Shown here: piece by piece, positions 1-10,540 of the stretch
Numbering within the stretch: position 1 is the first letter of the stretch
How the letters are laid out: each line of letters opens with the position of its first letter
NCBI GenBank assembly: GCA_032690845.1
Contig: CM064417.1
Location: 25,503,110 to 25,567,109 of the forward strand
Direction of reading: 5' to 3'
Origin: Eleusine coracana subsp. coracana
Taxonomy: Eukaryota > Streptophyta > Magnoliopsida > Poales > Poaceae
Length of the DNA: 64,000 nucleotides
Position numbers and translations under genes: made by a program
Notes under the pieces: generated by a model
Told to the model about the DNA's origin: nothing
What the model saw: the letters and a program-made list of their open reading frames with translations, nothing else
Databases searched by the model: none

Positions 1-779
1 ACCATCATCAACATATTCAATCATCCTTGAGATACATAGAGTAAGATTCATCCCTGTCGAGATGGCCTACCTTGACGGATCAACTCTTGACTCCAATGGT
101 TCTTGAAACTCAACTAGAGATCTATTCTAACGGGGCAAGCCTCGGTGGCTCTAACTCACGGATCTGGTGTCCCTCTGTCGCCTCCCCTTCTGCGGCGAGG
201 GTTTATAAGTATTAAAGGGGTTCTACTCGTAAAGGACTCGGTTTCTAGGAAATAAGGCGGTTGCGCCGATCAGATTGCGCCGATCGGCGCAAGCCCTGTC
301 TTCTCTGATTTCTTCCCCGAGTCGGTTCCTCTGTCTTCCACAGCTGCCATGTGGGCCTTTTCCTTCGAGGTAAAGTCTTGTACTGCACGTTATGATCTTG
401 GAGTTCCATTAATCTTCTTGAAGTTCCATAATTCTTCTTAGACAAATAACTTCAAGTGCCTTACGCAGATAAACTTCCATAAACATGTGGAATGGGCCTC
501 GGTCACTTCTGTGGGTCAAAACACCCTTGCGCCGATCGGCTCATGGGCTGCGCCGATCGGCGCACTAGGCTTCTTCAGTGCTTTTCGTCGGTTCTGGACT
601 CCTGTCCTCCCCATCATCGCATTAATCACTAATTTTACCTGTTTCTGGAATAAAGCTCCAAAACAACACATATACAAATATATAGGCAGTATCACAGGTA
701 AATGGCCTAAATTAGTATCAATTATGCTCTAATTGGGGTAATATTCACATATAAAAGGGGCACTTGGGAAGTGCCAACA
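1..779 (-). repeat. 3' LTR of element 1 (partial)
   Basis: It matches 8392-9156 closely and ends on the plus strand in GTGCCAACA, the complement of an LTR start TGTTGGCAC. The other end lies outside the window; by comparison with the complete 5' LTR of 1492 bp, about 710 bp are missing. It contains two palindrome pairs (263-290, first member half lost; 529-563). Confidence 0.9.
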
Positions 780-796
780 GTTCCCCCACACTTAAA
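780..796 (-). other. Polypurine tract of element 1
   Basis: On the minus strand the bases before the 3' LTR read AAGTGTGGGGGAAC, directly abutting TGTTGG. Just upstream is the motif CTCGGGACGAGCAAAGGTTT, which recurs before the tracts of elements 2 and 5 in similar form. Confidence 0.85.
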
Positions 797-1344
797 CCTT
801 TGCTCGTCCCGAGTAAAGTAAAAGAAAGAAAAAATGAAAAACATACTCTTTCTATCATAAAAGATGTCTCAAATCAGCAAATGTTGAGCATTGTTCTATT
901 GTGGTGTATTTCATATTGGTATTCAGCAAAATATGGGCATAAGCTTAAAGTTCTCCCCAAAACAAAAGATCATGTCCAATTCATAAATTATAACTTTTCC
1001 ACACATGAAAATCACTTAAAAGATTGTTGTGAACATAGAGAATCTATCTTCCAAATAATCCAAGGCAACAACTCATCTTTCAAATCACTCAACCTATATT
1101 CTACATCATAATGATCAAATAATATTAGTGTAAGGCTTATATGAGTAGCTAGGTGAGGTAATTCAAGGATTGCAAGAATAAATCAATAATATATTGTAAA
1201 GCTAGGAGATTATTCTTTGTTGGAATTATAGAAACTTATCAAGATGCAATTAAGAAAGAAAAATTTAAGAAAGGACTCAGACTTTGGATATGTGGAGATG
1301 TGCATAGCAAAAAATTTGATATTGGAAGATTGCACATGGTTGGA

Positions 1345-1400
1345 ATGATTCATGGCTATATTGAATTTCGAGATGATTCATGGCTATATTGAATTTCAAG
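1345..1400. repeat. 28-bp tandem duplication
   Basis: Two adjacent copies start at 1345 and 1373, both beginning ATGATTCATGGCTATATTGA; they differ at one base near the end. Confidence 0.9.
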
Positions 1401-1419
1401 AATAAGCATGTCACATACC

Positions 1420-1456
1420 ATCCCCCACACTTAAAATTTTGCTAGTCCCTTAGCAA
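1420..1456 (-). other. Second polypurine-tract-like module
   Basis: On the minus strand this reads GGGACTAGCAAAATTTTAAG followed by TGTGGGGGAT. It resembles the motif and tract next to the 3' LTR but lies about 640 bp upstream and is not followed by an LTR start. Confidence 0.55.
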
Positions 1457-2136
1457 ACAGCAGAGTTCTCTTTTTTTTTTTACACCATCTCTACTGTGCT
1501 GATCGGCTCTCAACCCAAATTTACCAACATTTGTTGGTATTTGATTTGTCTGGCTTCAACTTTTATTCAACAATTAAATATAGCCAGAAATATAGGATGT
1601 GGTCAAGGAATGATACTCAACAAGATGATTTGGGTTTATGGTAGTGTACTCAGCGGAATTGAATTTTTGCATGAGTAATTTCAAGGCTAGAGAAAGATAC
1701 ACAAAGAATTGCCATCTTAATAAAGTTCATACCAAAAAAAATTAAATCCTATCCGAACTCAACCATCAATTTAATGTTTATCTACATATCAAAGGTTCAT
1801 GAGTATTGTTCAAAATATGGCATTGGTAGGTAAGGATCTTGAAAAACAATAAATTCTAAAGCTCACAACATGAAAATTTATTTTTGACAAGGTTGGTACT
1901 AAGTTATCATTATAAACTGGACAACACAAATGAAGCACATGGGTACTCAAAATTGCTCCACATAAGACATATTTGCCGACTAATCATTAAGTGTAAGTTC
2001 AAAATTTTATTCAATGCTCAACACTATTTGATCTTCATCAACACTTTTCAAGAAAGGATAAATAATTCAATTCTCCTAATAGAGCATAACCGCCACCATT
2101 ATATTAAGATCGAAACTTGAATACATGATGATGATT

Positions 2137-2260
2137 TTTGCACACACTTGCATGAAAATAAAACTACTACTAACACACTTGCATGAAAATAAACACACTA
2201 CTAACACACTTGCATGAAAATAAACACACTACTAACACACTTGCATGAAAGTAAACACAC
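2137..2260. repeat. 31-bp tandem repeat, four copies
   Basis: The word CTTGCATGAAA recurs at 2147, 2178, 2209 and 2240, an exact 31-bp period. It lies in the 3' non-coding domain just beyond the end of ORF2. Confidence 0.95.
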
Positions 2261-2378
2261 CCGATACATGGTTTCCCAACCCGCTCACACACACATAAGT
2301 AAATAAAGAGAAAAAACTACAAAAGATAAAAGAAAACGCAAACCGGAAAACCGATACACGTACCAACTCCAAGGCACT

Positions 2379-3978
2379 CTAGTCATCCGAAGGTGGAGTC
2401 GGTGGCTGATCGAAGCCATAGCACCGCGCCTTGAGTCGCTCGAACTCCTCCACCATCGCATCATGGTTGTACCTCCATTGGGATGTGGCTTCCTCCACGC
2501 GCTCGATGTAGTGCATGTTGTTGTAGAGGTACCCCTGCATGGGCATGAAAAAGTCCACACTGGGCACAGGAGGCACCACTGGTACACGCCCTTGGTACCT
2601 GTAGTCAATGCCTGCGCTGCAGTAGGGTGCGCCGATCGGCGCGTTGCCTGCGCCGATCGGCGTAGAGGGCTGTGAACCGCCCGCTGTGTCGCTCCACCCT
2701 GACTGATACTGCTGGTACTCCTGGCGTGACCCCCAGGAATCCCATTCGCCGCCGGCTGCTGTAGATGTGTCCGGCTGTCGAACCCGCCCACGGTAGTCCT
2801 TGAGAACTCGGCCCCCCTCCAAGAGACCTTCCTCAAGACAATTTCCTCCTCCAACTTGCGACGGAGAAAAACTCCTAGCTCCGCATACGGGAGCTTTATG
2901 TTGGTGCCACCGACATGGAAGCCGACGCGAACACTTCTCGTGACAATATTGCCATGAGTCATATTCTCGCCGATCTCCGTCGCACACTCCCACTTGTCAT
3001 CGCACCCTCCCGGTTCGTCGCTGTCGCAGACGAGGGCTACTAGGCGTTGAAGATAGGCGCCGAAGGCCAACTTCTTGCCTGCCATGCCCCTCTTGTCAAG
3101 CCAACCCCGCACCATCACCGACATGGGACTACAATAAGACGGACTCACGATGGCGTTGAAGAGCCACCGCAAGTCCGCATCGGTGATGTTACTAGAGTCG
3201 ATCTTGTCGCCTATGCGCGCCGCCAACCACAGATAAAAAACTTGAATGGTCGGGTTGTGGATGTTGCCACGCTTCATCTCCTCTATGAACGAGAGCCGCC
3301 TCCAAAAGGAGTCCAACTCCCCATGTCCCAAGATGCCGGTGACGTCGGTGTCGACGTCGAAGCCGAAGGCTTGAGCCGCCGCCTCCATGGTCACCGTGTG
3401 GCTGATGTCCTGGACGCGGAAGTTGACGGCCTCGCTACCGTCTTCGACGGTGCCAAGCCTCACCGTAGAAGCAACCTCGGTGACGACGTCGAGGTTGTAG
3501 TCCATGGGGAGGAAGTAGAAATCCACCCAGCTGAGGTTGTCTAGCATCCTCCTTAAGTCCTACCACATGCCGATCGAGGTGAGGAAGGTCTCGTCTAGGT
3601 CGAAGTTGGGGACGAACCTTCCCCTCACCGCGAGGTAGTGCCGCTGTTCCTCCGCGCTCAGGAGGGTGAAGCCCTCCTCCACCATGCATGGCATGAATGC
3701 CGCCGGCGGTGGTGATGTGGGAACCTCGCGGCTTGCCGTCGTTTGGCTCTTTGTAGCACGCCCTGTTGGAAGGACGCGCCGGAGACGTAGTGGCGGGCAT
3801 GGACCTCGTATGTCGCCGCCACCGAGCTGGTGGATGCACCACCCACCGACATGTCATCGCGAGTATCGGAGCCACCCCTCACCGAGGAGTTACCACTCGA
3901 CTCGCTGCTGCCGCTGGAACTGCTCCCCCGGCGCAGCCTCTTGCCCAACTTGCCGACGGAGGAGCGGAGACGATCCAT
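2379..3978 (-). pseudogene. ORF2 of element 1 (Athila ORF-like second protein), frameshifted
   Basis: The start is placed at 3978 (MDRLRSS) because the longer upstream frame begins before the TATA box at 4074. The N-terminal 60 residues are rich in Ser, Gly and Arg. The central part (3675-2900) has the pattern of the plant retrotransposon second-ORF family (Athila ORF-1-like / putative plant transposon protein): FVPNFDLDETFL, a stretch around LSWVDFYF, FRVQDISHTVTMEAAAQAFG and a later WLFNAIVSPS. The C-terminal part (2850-2379) is likely helical (NNMHYIERVEEATSQW, MVEEFERLKA) and ends in PPTPPSDD. Breaks are a frameshift near 3780, an in-frame TAG at about 3557 and a frameshift near 2840. A palindrome pair at 2629-2663 is translated as TPIGAGNAPIGAP. 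Function is unknown; family membership is inferred from pattern. Confidence 0.68.
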
Positions 3979-4073
3979 CTGCGAGGAATACGGAACATGT
4001 GCGAGATCGTGGGTAGTGGGGAAGGTGGAGAGATTACCGGGATGGTGTGCCAAATGGGGGCGCCTGGCCTCCC

Positions 4074-4168
4074 TTTTATAGTGTGGGAAACTTCCAGGAG
4101 AAGGAACCGCCATAAAATTTCAAAATTTGAGAGCGCGCCAATCGGCATGGGTACTGCGCCGATCGGCA
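4074..4168 (-). promoter_or_regulatory. Putative internal promoter for ORF2 of element 1
   Basis: On the minus strand a CTATAAAAGGGAGG box (4068-4081) is preceded, 56 bp upstream, by a palindrome pair at 4136-4168 with centres 19 bp apart. The LTR promoter of the same element has the same layout (pair 47 bp from TATA). The ORF2 start codon lies about 95 bp downstream of the box. This is inferred from layout only. Confidence 0.5.
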
Positions 4169-4830
4169 CGATTCAAATTTTGAATGCTCCGACCACTCTG
4201 ATGTTTGATTCCCCTCCTTCATGTCACTTCCTGGGACATCATGTTGGTTGGCAGGGGAACAGCACGGAATCCTGATGTCTTGTTGGCGGCGGCGATCGGC
4301 GCGGGTCCGCGCTGATCAGCGCGCCGTCTCCTTTTTAGCTTTTGGTCAATTCCGTGTCTCCTCTGTACTGCACACCTGCATAATAATCATACCTGTTCCT
4401 GAAAATCAATGCCTGCCGCCTTTGTTGCCCATTGGGAACATCATGGGTACCCGCGCCGATTGGCGCAGTAGGGCGCCAAACGGCGCAAGTCCCTTGCACC
4501 TCGTCTTTAGGTCCAGTGCTGATTTTTATGCCTCGTGTTCATCTCTTTCACCTAATTTCCACTTCTCCAATGTTCCTGTAGTATTGGCATATGTGTCGGG
4601 GCTCATCTGGTGACTGCGTCGATCGGCGCTGACTTGCGCCGATCGACGCGACGTCCGTTTTTGCTTCTGGCCCCTTGCTTCTTCACTAGATGTTGTCTTC
4701 CTTGAAAATAGCTCTATCTTTGAAAATTATTGTGCTGGTTTAGCACTCCTTCAATTCTGGGCGTCGTCGGCCTTCTGTCCTGACTTGAGCAATGCTGAGC
4801 CGATCGGCGCAGATGTGCACCGATCAGCGC
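4136..4830. repeat. Array of five palindrome pairs in the gag-ORF2 spacer
   Basis: Pairs related to GCGCCGATCGGCGC lie at 4136-4168, 4290-4322, 4453-4486, 4616-4649 and 4797-4830. Within a pair the centres are 19-20 bp apart; pair starts are 154, 163, 163 and 181 bp apart. No coding frame explains the region 4180-5212. Confidence 0.9.
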
Positions 4831-5212
4831 AAGCTCTGTTCCTTCCTGTTTTTGGTCTTTTTTTATATTCCTGCATTGTTAGTCTATAGTATGTATATAC
4901 ACTTTTGCATGAATAAACAGACAACGCAAGAGCACACAAGAATTAAGCACACACTTTTCTAATTTTTTTTATTTTATTCGATAGATTATTTTTATCACAA
5001 GCAAGCAATAAAAGCACCGGGTTGCCCTCCCGGCCAACACTAATTAACTAAATGAAATGGGTTGCCCTCCCATAAGTACTGAATAACTTCTAAATCCCCT
5101 GATCATTAGGTTGCCTCCCAAGAGCGCTCTAGTTATTTAAAGGTCATAGAGCTCGACCTCCCCACAAACAATCAATCCTTAGTGTCGCGGTGCGGGATAT
5201 GAGGCCGCGACA

Positions 5213-7548
5213 CTACAAGGTTATATTATCTCCATGGTTCATATAGCTTGGACGACCTATCCATACATCCCCTCCAATTACATTCGGCGCCTCGATGCCA
5301 CGGTGTCTTGTATCTTTCACTTCATCAATAGCATGGCACTCTTCTCCCTTTGGGCGAAACTTGAAAGAGTAGGGAGTCCCACTTATATCGAAGCTTATCT
5401 CACCACTCCCAACATCAATACTTGCCTTTGCTGTCCTCAAGAAGGGTCTGCCTAAGATCAACGGGGTCCTCATCCTCTTATCCATATCAAGCATAATAAA
5501 ATCAACAGGGACAATATGATCTCCAATTTGAACAGGCACATTCTCAGCAATTCCATCAGGGAAGCGTACCGATTGATCGGCTAACTCCAAACACATACCC
5601 GTAGGCTCTAATTCAGGCAAATTGAGATTTGTGAATATATGACGGGGCATAGCACTTACGCTTGCTCCGAGATCGCACAAGCACCTATCAAATATCCTTG
5701 TTCCAATCATGCATTTGATGCTTGGTGATCCATGGTTGGGTTTCTTCTCCAGTGCAACATCATTGATTGCCACCGTTAGTTCCTTAGTGACCTCCACAAC
5801 CTCCTCAAAAAATTGAGACTTCTTGTTTTGCGTCATGTCCTTAATGTACTTGGCATAGGTGGGAACTTGGATAGCGTCAACAAAAGGGACATTGATGTAA
5901 AGCTTCTTCATAATATCGATGAATCTTGCAAACTGCTCGTCGTGTTGTCGCGCTCTTTCTGTCTTCGTCAATAGTTGAGTATCTAGAAACATGGCAGGGC
6001 CATGCTCTTCTGTCTCCACGCCCATCTTCAGACCAGAGAGGTCATCATCCTCCTTGCGCCGATCGGCGCTTTCAGGGAGCCGATCGGCTTCGACAGGGTC
6101 GTCGCGTCGATCAGCACCGGGTGTGCGCCGATCGGCGCGGGGCTTCTTTGCTCCCGCAGAGTGTTCTGGATCTTCTGTTTGTTTTCCTGATCGCATAGCT
6201 ATTCCCTTCAACTGTTCTACAGACATGGTATTGTCAGGAATAGCCCCCTTATTGCCTTGAATGGCTTGCGATAGCTGTCCCATCTGTTGCTCCATAATCT
6301 TGGTATGCTTCAAAATCTGCTCGTTGGAGCTCCCAATTTCTATCATCTTGTCATTAACTCTCTCAAGGACACGATCAATCTCCTTGAATCTAGCTTGATT
6401 ATCCTTGTTGATCTTCTCTTGAGCTTGGAAGAACTCATGACATTGGAGACAAAGTGGGATAGAGTTTTGCATGGACGAACTAGGAGAGAAAGAACTCCTT
6501 TGTTGTTGATATTGGGGCTTCCATCCACTATTCTTCATATATTCTAACATCTTCATCTCTTTAGGGTAATCTTTCTGCACATGACCAAATTCTCCACACT
6601 CACTACATGTTGAGCGTGATTCCGCCAGCTTGAGTGTCTCTTCCTTAGGGATATGAAGATTATTGTCCAACCTTCTTTGAATAGCATCGAGGCGATCTAT
6701 TATCAATTCTTCCTGAGTCTTCTCAATCACACTCTTCGCTACTCCTTTTGAAGGTTGCAAATTTCTTGAGATTCTCTCACAATCCCATGATTGATTTTCA
6801 ACTAACAACTTGATCAAATTCCTAGCTTTGGTGGGGGGTTTTGACATGAATAATCCTGCAGCTGAGGCGTCCAAATGTTGATGTGACAAAAGATTCAATC
6901 CTGTGTAGAACTTCTCAACAACTTCTCCAACCGTCAGACCATGATGAGGGCATGCATCCATATGCTCAGTGTATCTTGGGTCTTACCGGGGGGGGGGGGG
7001 GGGGGGGGGGGAGTATTTGGCCAAGAATTCAGCTGCTAATGTGTTCCATACCGTTTTCACTGTGTTTTCCAATCCATTGTACCATTGCTTAGGGCGTCCA
7101 ACTAGAGAGAAGGGGAAGAGCCTCACACGCACATGATCTCCTGTCAATCCCGCTATCTTGAATGTGCTGCAAACTTCAAGGAAGTGTTGCAAGTGATGAT
7201 TGGGATCTTCTGAACCTGTGAACAGTTGTTGCGCCACTATTCCAACATATCTCTCCAATTGATACGGAAGTTGATCCTGAGTTTCTTGGAAATCTGTCTT
7301 GACAATACTAGTCAATTGTGGCTTGAGACGATAACCATAGGCACCTCTGCCATCTCCTCTTCTTCTTGCTCTTGAACTGAGTCTTCTACTGTGAATAATA
7401 CTTGAGGTGTTGCGCGGACTGCTTCCAAATCTCCAAGTGACTTGCTTCTCTTGTCCGCTGTTCTCTTCTTGTGTAAAAGTCTTTCTGGATCATCGGCGTA
7501 ATTAGAGGGTTTGTTTGACTTAGGACCGTCCATACCTGTTAATTTCAC
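5213..7548 (-). pseudogene. gag-protease of element 1, broken
   Basis: The frame starts MKLTGMDGPKSNKPSN at 7548. The gag part has a capsid-like segment (RLFPFSLVGRPKQWY, then HMDACPHHGLTVGEVVEKFY) and a zinc knuckle CSECGEFGHVQKDYP near 6600 in which the last Cys has become Tyr. A coiled-coil-like stretch follows (NEQILKHTKIMEQQMGQL), then a linker with four palindrome copies translated as ADRR (6056-6138), then the aspartic protease (CLCDLGASVSAMPRHIF, LILGRPFLRTA). Breaks are a one-base deletion near 7333, a run of 24 C with a TAA beside it, and a 67-bp deletion relative to element 7. No polymerase follows. Loss of RT and integrase with retention of gag marks a non-autonomous type. Confidence 0.85.
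6988..7011 (-). repeat. Homopolymer of 24 G (C on the coding strand) in gag
   Basis: Element 7 has only six C at this position (within TTTCCCCCCGGT). The run encodes a proline stretch followed by an in-frame TAA. It may be true slippage or a sequencing or assembly artefact. Confidence 0.9.
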
Positions 7549-7632
7549 TTAACAGAATATATGTACTAGAGAGACAAGTAAAGCACAATGACTAAACACT
7601 AATACAACAAACAATGTTTAAAAACCTGCTAT

Positions 7633-7652
7633 GGTCCACGGCAATGGCGCCA
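7633..7652 (-). other. Primer binding site, tRNA-Asp type
   Basis: Read on the minus strand this is TGGCGCCATTGCCGTGGACC, close to the TGGCGCCGTTGCCGGGGA primer site typical of plant Ty3 elements primed by tRNA-Asp. It starts 12 bases after the LTR end. Confidence 0.85.
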
Positions 7653-7664
7653 GAAAATAGAGCT

Positions 7665-9156
7665 TGTTGGTCGTATCTACGCACCCACTTATATCCCGCA
7701 AGAGAACGGTGTACGATTGTAGCACTTTTTCCCTTGAATTGAGTATTCCAAGTTTTATCGAATCCACTGGGACCTTAGGGATTTATTAAACAAAGTTAAC
7801 AGTAAAAGATCTAGTCAAGGCTACTGTCAAAGTGCACAAGATCTATTAAATCTGGGGTTGTGCCGATCGGTGCAGGAGTCGAGCCGATTGGCACACTGGT
7901 GAATCTAAGCCAAAGTTGTTGCGCTGATTGGTGCAGGGTTGAGCCGATCGGCACACTAGTGAATCTAAGCCAAAGTGTTCTAGATCTTGTAAACCTATGC
8001 TGGGAAGTGAGTAGCCAGATATCTACTTGTGAGATCGTAACCGGAAAGTCTAATTGAATAGCATCATAATGGGTAATTACATAGATCAATAAAAACCTAT
8101 AATGAGTATGACCACCCTGCTTTCCGAGCGACTTCTGATTTATCGCTACCGGGAGGAAACCCTTACTTGCGTGAGTATCTTATCCTACTCAACTATCCAA
8201 TAGTGCTGCACAGGCTTAGTGCTGTCACCGCCAAACCACACTACTGGCATCATCAAGCAACCATAATCAATACAATGTCCGAATACTATCCTACTCACCA
8301 CGATTAAGATAATATTTACCGACTTAGCCTAGAACTAAGCAATTGGAGTAAGCACATGTATGATTATAGAATTAAGATAGACAAATCACCAAAACCATCA
8401 TCAAGATATTCAATCATCTTTGAGATACATAGAGTAAGATTCATCCCCGTCGAGATGGCCTACCTTGACGGATCAACTCTTGACTCCAATGGTTCTTGAA
8501 ACTCAACTAGAGATCTATTCTAACGGGGCAAGCCCTGGTGGCTCTAACTCATGGATCTAGTGTCCCTTTGTCGCCTCCCCTTCTGCGGTGAGGGTTTACA
8601 AGTATTTATAGGGGTTCTACTTGTAAAGGACTCGGTTTCTAGCAAATAAGGCGGTTGCGCCGATCGATGCAGGATTGCGCCGATCGGCGCAAGCCATGTC
8701 TTCTCTGATTTCTTCCTCGAGTCGGTTCCTCTGTCTTCCACAGCTGCCATGCGGGCCTTTTCCTTCGAGGTAAAGTCTTGTATTGCATGTTAAGATCTTG
8801 GAGTTCCATAAATCTTCTTGAAGTTCTATAATTCTTCTTAGACAAATATCTTCAAGTGTCTTGCGCAGATAAACTTCCATAAACATGTGGAATAGGCCTC
8901 GGTCACTTCTGTGGGTCAAAACACCCTTGTGCCGAATGGCGCACTGGGCTTCTTCAGTGCTTTTCATCAGTTCTGGCTCCTGTCATCTCCATCATCGCAT
9001 TAATCACCAATTTTACCTCTTTCTGCAATAAAGCTCCAAAACAACGCATATACAAATATATAGGCAATATCACAGGTAAATGGCCTAAATTAGTATCAAT
9101 TATGCTCTAATTGGGGTAGATTCACATATAAAAGGGGCACTTGGGAAGTGCCAACA
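7665..9156 (-). repeat. 5' LTR of element 1 (1492 bp)
   Basis: It is bounded by TGTTGG at 7665 and CCAACA at 9156, a six-base terminal inverted repeat. The minus-strand promoter has a TATAAATA box at 8603-8610 and a palindrome pair at 8657-8690, 47 bp upstream of it. Two more pairs lie in the transcribed part at 7860-7894 and 7921-7954. The LTR start folds into a perfect 7-bp hairpin (GGCACTT, loop CCC, AAGTGCC). Confidence 0.9.
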
Positions 9157-9797
9157 ACGATGCCAAGCCAGGCGATGCGAGAGGTTGTGCCGTGGCATTT
9201 GCTGACGATATCCATGAGGTCCAGCGTGATGGTGTGGAAGATCCACACCACGACGACACTGTCTATCCGGATCCAAGCTGCATGGTTCGGGTAGGATGCA
9301 TCGGAGAGGACGTGATCTGCAAGGGCGTACCAGCGGAGGGTGACCAGCATGTACTCACGCCAGTTGGGGAAGTGGGTGGACACTGCGTCGAGGAGGATTG
9401 GAACAAGCGAACAAATGTTCTGGACACCGGACGCCTGAGCGTGGAGGTTGGCAACGATGTTGGCCTCTATTAGCACGACATTGTCGATGAGGTCATCCTC
9501 CGGCAGATTGTCCCTGGCATCATGCACGGTCGATGAAGAAGATGCGGGAGGTGGGTTAGTTGCACCCTCACATTCCAGGGCGGCGATGGCGGCTTGTTCA
9601 TTATCAAAGGCTGCCTTGGCGGCGGCAACACGGGCACGCGCGGTGGCCAGGGCGAGGGCCCGGTCGCGTGCTGCCTGCTTCTTGGCGGTGAAATCCTTCT
9701 AGGCGGCAGTGGCATCTTCAGTTTCCTTGGTGATGCCCTCGGTGAGGATCTGGGCTTCGACGGCAGGGTTGACTGATAGGTCGCCGGTGATGGCCAT
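9157..9797 (-). pseudogene. copia gag fragment
   Basis: The frame begins MAITGDLSVNPAVEAQILTE at 9797, followed by an Ala/Arg-rich helix and the capsid-like core with IEANIVANLHAQASGVQNI, THFPNWREYMLVTLRWYAL, DHVLSDA, RIDSVVVVWIFHTIT. These blocks are typical of gag from grass copia elements with short LTRs. A TAG interrupts the frame near 9703, and the sequence stops at the LTR of element 1, so the gene is both mutated and truncated. Confidence 0.8.
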
Positions 9798-9881
9798 GGA
9801 GATCGACAGCGGTAGGGAGAGGGAGGAAAAGGAATTAGCGGAAGCTTATGGAGGGAGGATCATGATGGTCTCGTGATACCA

Positions 9882-10033
9882 TATTAGAAAGAGATTAGGG
9901 CTAGAATAGATGATTGTATTCCATGGTGAATGGTACACAATATACAGGTAGCACTAGCGCCAGGCAACCCAAGAGGTGACGACAGGCCTAGTGGGCCATG
10001 TGGGCCGTACATAATAATCATCATCTAACGACA
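9882..10033 (-). repeat. Short copia 5' LTR (about 152 bp)
   Basis: On the minus strand it starts about TGTCGTTAGATGATG and ends CTCTTTCTAATA directly before the primer site. The start is inferred from the typical TG terminus of this class; the other LTR is not in the window. Confidence 0.6.
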
Positions 10034-10540
10034 GGAGAATGGCATGGTTGAGAAGGGGCAAGAGGTCAGGGCAAGCGAGCTGGGTACTCCGAGCATTTGG
10101 TGTCGCCTCCCTCCAGCTCCTCTGCCATCGCACTCAGTGCTCGCGACGAATGAGGCCATGGCGAGGCACTAGGTGATGCAGACCTTCGATGAGTTGGGCC
10201 TGTGCGGCTACGTGCACATGCTGAATCATAGCAGGCAGCCTCTTGCTCCGGGCGGTCCTTGACCTATGGCTACTTATGCTCCCCGTGGTTGCCAAATTGT
10301 AGAGGCGGTGTAGGGTAGGGGAGAGGCTGTGATGGTAGAGGAATCGAGGATGTATTGGGATGGAGTGGGAGGCGAGCGGACGGAAATAAAGATGACGCTC
10401 CTAGAGGCTTCTGGACATTCATCCATGTGGCTGAGACTGATGGACAACATGTGATTAGGATAGGACGGTCGTTGGCGGACGCTACAAGATTTTTGAACAA
10501 TAAGGAGCAGGGCCCAGCAGGAAAACTAGGATCTTATTAT
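10034..10540. other. Unassigned GC-rich stretch
   Basis: Between the copia LTR and the truncated LTR of element 2 lies about 500 bp with higher GC than the surroundings. Open frames here are short (76 aa at 10500-10270 minus, 63 aa at 10355-10546 plus) and show no motif I recognise. It could be host sequence, a captured gene piece or an old unrecognised repeat. Confidence 0.4.

Larger units (their letters stand above)
797..2136 (-). other. Non-coding 3' domain of element 1
   Basis: This AT-rich stretch between ORF2 and the polypurine tract has no convincing coding frame. It holds a second tract-like motif at 1420-1456 and a 28-bp tandem duplication at 1345-1400. Elements 2 and 5 have a non-coding domain of similar size in the same place. 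Confidence 0.6.
1..9156 (-). mobile_element. Element 1: Ty3-type LTR retrotransposon without polymerase, cut by window start
   Basis: Reading on the minus strand, the element runs 5' LTR (7665-9156), tRNA-Asp-like primer site, gag-protease (7548-5213), a spacer rich in palindrome pairs, ORF2 (3978-2379), a non-coding 3' domain, a polypurine tract and the 3' LTR (1-779, incomplete). No reverse transcriptase, RNase H or integrase coding is present between the protease and ORF2, where only about 1.1 kb of non-coding DNA lies, so it would depend on enzymes supplied in trans. It interrupts a copia gag at 9157; the first five bases outside it are ACGAT, but the other flank is outside the window and the target duplication cannot be checked. 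Element 7 at 60282 is a second copy of the family in the opposite orientation. Confidence 0.88.
9157..10033 (-). mobile_element. Truncated Ty1/copia element, 5' LTR plus start of gag
   Basis: A short LTR (9882-10033) is followed on the minus strand by an initiator tRNA-Met primer site (TGGTATCACGAGACC, 9867-9881) and a gag start at 9797. The gag is cut at 9157 by the LTR of element 1; the rest of the copia element should lie left of the window. Confidence 0.8.

Noticed and set aside
2463..4275. Several plus-strand open frames of 70-169 codons
   Set aside because: They are opposite-strand shadows of the GC-rich ORF2 of element 1.
4136..4830. CRISPR-like regular repeats
   Set aside because: The repeats are palindromic pairs in a plant retroelement with irregular intervals, no constant direct repeat and no cas genes.
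9096..9473. Plus-strand frame of 110 codons at the copia gag
   Set aside because: It is the complement of the gag frame, whose residues match a known family.
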